A stretch of DNA of 64,000 nucleotides, taken from contig NC_079366.1 of NCBI RefSeq assembly GCF_021018895.1, forward strand, positions 25,973,270 to 26,037,269. Reading direction: 5' to 3'. The DNA comes from Seriola aureovittata (lineage: Eukaryota > Chordata > Actinopteri > Carangiformes > Carangidae). The notes under the pieces were generated by a model. It worked only from the letters and a program-made list of their open reading frames with translations. It ran no database searches and was not told the DNA's origin. Made by a program: the position numbers and the translations under genes. Below, piece by piece: positions 60,705 to 64,000 of this stretch (positions are counted from its first letter, which is position 1; each line of letters opens with the position of its first letter).

Positions 60705-60835
60705 TCTCCCTCACATGTGCACAGGAGTTTGTTGAAGCTGTTTTTCTGCATGGACCAGCTCCATTTCCTGTCCTGTTTGGACACTGTGTGCTCCTGACCC
60801 ACCATCTTGGCCAGGGTTCAAAGGGACAGTGTGTT

Positions 60836-60840
<5 letters not shown>

Positions 60841-60894
<54 letters not shown>
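60841..60894 (+). repeat. (TG)n microsatellite
   Basis: A pure TG array of 27 units. Confidence 0.97.
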
Positions 60895-60897
<3 letters not shown>

Positions 60898-61139
60898 AGG
60901 GTGGTGCGAGTGGGGGGTGGTATGGGAGCAGGCACACAGATCAAAGAGGGTTGAAAACAGTCTGTCATCCCACTAGGAAGCATCAACTCTCATAAATATT
61001 CACCAGAGGATGTGTGCTCGTGCGTGTGTGTGTGTTTGTATGCATGTTTATGTGCGCGTGCATGCGTGTTTGAATGAAGCCCACTCGTCTTTTGTAGTGT
61101 AGCCTACATCATTTGCTTCTAATCATGTAACTTCCGTGG

Positions 61140-61499
61140 TTAAAGGAACAGTTTGACATTTTGGAAATGAGAGGGTTGATGCCACTCTCACATCTGTACG
61201 GTGAATATGTAGCTGGAGCCAGTAGCAGAAATAGCTAGCCTTAGCTAACTGGAATATCTCTTGGCAGTTGGCAGGCGACCACCAGAGGCTCCAGGAAGTT
61301 CCTCCTCTCTGCCAAGAAATAGTCCAGCACGTAGCCCTCACAAAACAGCGAATTGACATTTTTACACTTTGCTTTCTGTGCGGATTAAACAAACGAGATA
61401 CAGGGTGTTAATTAGCGAGCTTCAGAGGTGGGGGTAGGAGGATTTTGTTGCCTTTGGACAGAGCCAGGTATTGTTTTCCCCTTTGTTTTCCAGTCTTAA
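61140..61499. mobile_element. Teleost foldback element with inverted halves
   Basis: The left half begins 'ttaaaggaacagtttgac' and continues 'tgatgccactctcacatctg', 'tatgtagctggagccag'. A central 'caggaagttcctcct' segment follows. The right half is inverted: 'gccaagaaatagtccagcac', 'acaaacgagatacagg', 'ggattttgttgcctttgga', 'cagagccaggtatt'. The same motifs form the element at 42763-43189. The right half lacks the outermost motif, so the hairpin is incomplete. No coding capacity. Confidence 0.68.
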
Positions 61500-61974
61500 A
61501 CCCATTCAGAACCCAGTTATGTTCCAAACACAAAAAATATTTCAATGGTGGATTTCTACTCTAAATGCACTCAAATCATTAAATAAAATACTGTATTGTG
61601 TTATTTTTTTTCTGTCTAAGCAAGTGGACAAAAATCTGAACACAAGAAACGCCCTATTAGTAAAAATGGCAATGAATAATATATATTTTTTTAATTATTA
61701 GTATTTATACACACACATAGATCTTGACATCCTAGAAAAATGACGTCCATTGGAACTGTCTGCTCGCTCCAGCCACATATTTACTTTCTAGACTGTTGAT
61801 CTCCTCATCTAATTCTCGGCAGAAACCGTCTGAAACCATAAAATGCTGACATATTTGCAGACTCCACAAACATAAGGCGAACTTGTTCTCAACCACCACA
61901 CGTCCAGCAGATACACAGCAACACGGTCATTCATTTGCAGTCATGTTTGTGTCCCCCTGGCGACTGTGTTTTCA
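61500..61974. other. Unassigned AT-rich DNA
   Basis: Nothing recognised; T-rich run at about 61604-61611 and an AT-rich run near 61678-61700. Confidence 0.35.
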
Positions 61975-62090
61975 ATATTTACTCTACTTTAACTCTGTTT
62001 TTGGTCTCTAGCACCTCCTGAGGGAAACATCAGGCTTTTTAGCTGCTAAATACTCCACTATTATCAACAGATAGCCACTAGATTTGTATA
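61975..62090 (+). repeat. Interspersed fish repeat fragment
   Basis: 'ctctgtttttggtctctagc', 'acctcctgagggaaacatc' and 'tttttagctgctaaatactc' match the repeat seen in inverted orientation at 54760-54980 and as a short piece at 55466-55500. Confidence 0.55.
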
Positions 62091-64000
62091 TAAATATTGT
62101 GCACCTTCATTATGCAACTTTTCAAAAATAAGAAAAGTGAAGAATGAAGAAATGAGTAATATTCCTTCACAAATTCAAGTAATAAAGCAGCAAACTAAAT
62201 ATGCAAATAATAAAACTGACAGAAACACAATTAGTCTGTTAGAAGGAGGCTTATTGTATTGAAATAATCAAATGATTATTAAAGTTGACTCAGTTCAGAA
62301 ACTGTCAGGATAGTAAATTAAAGGCCAAACAGTGTCAAAGGTCTATGAGAAGCCAACACAGAATCCAATAAAGCAAAAGACTTACTGTAGATGGCTCCTT
62401 TGGGCAAATGAAAATATCCAATAAAGCGAATAAAAAAAAGTTGAGGGTTAAATCCAAGCAGAAAAAAAGGTGAAGATTAAAAAAAAAAATCAATCACAGC
62501 TGCTCCAGGGATCAGCACTCTGTCTAGCAGCACATGGTTGCCCAAGCAGGAAATCCAGCCGGTTCTGCATACAAACTGACACTCACATTCTTCCAGCTGC
62601 ACTTCCCCTTAGCTACTGTTGCGTGGGTTTTCTCTGCTTTCCTTTCACAGAGCAGGTACAGCGTTAGATGAGATCTTAAATAGATCTGTCTTTTTTGAGA
62701 TCTCTCTCTCTTCTCTCCTTCCTGTTCCCCTCCATTGTGGTTTGTTTGGTATGGTTTAGCCCCACCCACAATCACAGGTGTCACTCATTGGGCTCCTCAC
62801 TCTCCAAGGCTAATCTGGATTTTTTTTCACTGATCCTTCACATTCTTCCCCTCCTTGACATGAACACACATTGTTGTGTGTTGTGCTCTTTTTTTTGACT
62901 GCATTTAAAAACTCGTGAAGGACATTAAGGATTGCTAAACCTTATGTCTTCAGCATTAGGGTTTGAGTTTGTAGACATGCTCTGGGTTTTGCAGGTACCT
63001 TCAAAAACAGCTTTGCATAATATTTCTTTTACGCTTTCATTAAATACATGAGGAGAGAGACAGGAAACAACATGCAGCAAAGATCCCTGACAATATCTGA
63101 ACCAGGGATGTTGCTGCCTGTGGTTGCTGCACTAATGCCAAACAAAAACTTATTTTCTTGCTCTTGAAACTACAGTAACACTAAGTCTGCCTTTATTATA
63201 ATTCTGAAGTTGTCTGAGGAACATCTGCATACGCTTCGGGCTGTTTTAATTGTAAACAACATCATAAGCAGGTCCATCTGGAGGTAAATCTTTCCAAATC
63301 TATGTCCACTGGACTGTCCGTCTTCCTGCCAATTTTTAAATCCCCAGGTGTTACACTGGCAGTTTCTTGAACAGCAGAGTTTAAGGCACACCTGAACTCG
63401 GGTTGATATTTAATTTCAATTTACAATAATTTCCATCCACACAGGAGGAGGAGACTGCACACTTAAAACTTCCAAAACATTTTTCTTTGTGATCCGTCAA
63501 AACAAAGCTCTGCACATCTATGAATTTAATAAATTAAAGATTAATTTTCCCCCTCACAGATTGTTTTACCTGAATACATTTTAGAGGCCCTGGTCATCAC
63601 CTTGTGATCCTTTCAATTCATCTCACCACCGTTTGTTTGGGTCATGACCTTCAGCTTGGGAATTAATGCCCTAGAGGTCCTGAGTGTATGGCAGCTGGAC
63701 GTGCAGGTGTTTCTCGATGAAAAATGTTTCCAACCCAGCTGCCTTTGACTTAGCGCTTGGTATATCCAACCTGGATTACTTAGAATCGTGATAGACATGT
63801 AGTTATGGGGCTACGTTTTACTGTACAGTTCCCTCTTTCAGTCACATCAGTCTGTGGATGTTGAGCTTTGGTGTCACGGTCCATAGTTTGAGATTGTGAA
63901 AGTGATACTCCGAGTTCTCCGCTCAGATCCCACCTCTTCCAGAAACAAGCAACTGTCTGTTAGTATCAGTTAAATTCAACCCATCAGGTGAAATGTTCCA
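62091..64000. other. Unassigned AT-rich DNA
   Basis: No gene, RNA or transposon recognised to the end of the window. Short open frames (for example 62524-62784, minus) have no domain. Confidence 0.4.

Larger units (their letters stand above)
57042..61139. other. Unassigned DNA with several microsatellites
   Basis: No exon or RNA gene recognised. The piece at 57595-57720 ('gataacactttactcc') resembles the start of a common fish repeat. Around 59605-59640 and 59833-59923 a short segment is duplicated. Confidence 0.4.

Overview
The window looks like teleost fish nuclear DNA, probably from a spiny-rayed (percomorph-type) species. The reasons are abundant long CA/TG microsatellites, very few CpGs outside one island, and several repeat types I recognise from fish genomes: a tRNA-derived SINE, L2-, RTE- and L1/Tx1-type LINE pieces, Tc1 elements, and TTAA-bounded or foldback non-autonomous elements. 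There is no sign of prokaryotic gene organisation, plasmid, phage or virus. No exon of a known protein-coding host gene was recognised, so the window is best read as intergenic or deep intronic sequence. Family names rest on memory of typical members, because no database search was possible.

Layout. 1-9929 is mostly unassigned AT-rich DNA with a GA-rich tract (888-1405), half of a foldback repeat (2093-2442) and a SINE (4201-4475, minus). 9930-11515 is a 5'-truncated, frameshifted L2-type LINE with a small hAT-like element nested in it. 14135-14740 is a cluster of four long CA/TG arrays. 16777-20010 holds two 527-bp copies of one TTAA-bounded element in inverted orientation, with an L1/Tx1-type LINE remnant between them. 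24515-25194 and 28839-29427 are further candidate non-autonomous DNA elements. 32467-33760 is a degenerate purine-rich minisatellite interrupted by an RTE-type LINE 3' end. 35540-36290 is a repeat mosaic with a tandem duplication. 39007-40570 is a Tc1-like composite. 42763-43189 is a foldback element. 44826-45825 is a deleted Tc1 transposon that keeps its helix-turn-helix coding region. 45900-46120 is a repeat carrying a nuclear-receptor-like direct repeat. 48447-49033 is a TTAA-bounded element with clean inverted termini. 51190-51470 is another Tc1 remnant. 52130-53480 is the only strong CpG island, with a (CAG)10 and a long CT tract beside it. 54550-55530, 61140-61499 and 61975-62090 are more interspersed repeats.

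The most interesting non-repeat signal is a 55-codon reading frame on the minus strand (57041-56874). It has a good start context and encodes a hydrophilic, charged N-terminus followed by one convincing membrane helix. It could be a small single-pass membrane protein or the first coding exon of a type II membrane protein. The CpG island at 52.1-53.5 kb is the best promoter candidate. I found no evidence for a wholly new multi-gene system; the candidates worth testing are the small membrane protein, the inverted element pair, the transposon-derived DNA-binding frame and the transposon-derived regulatory motifs.
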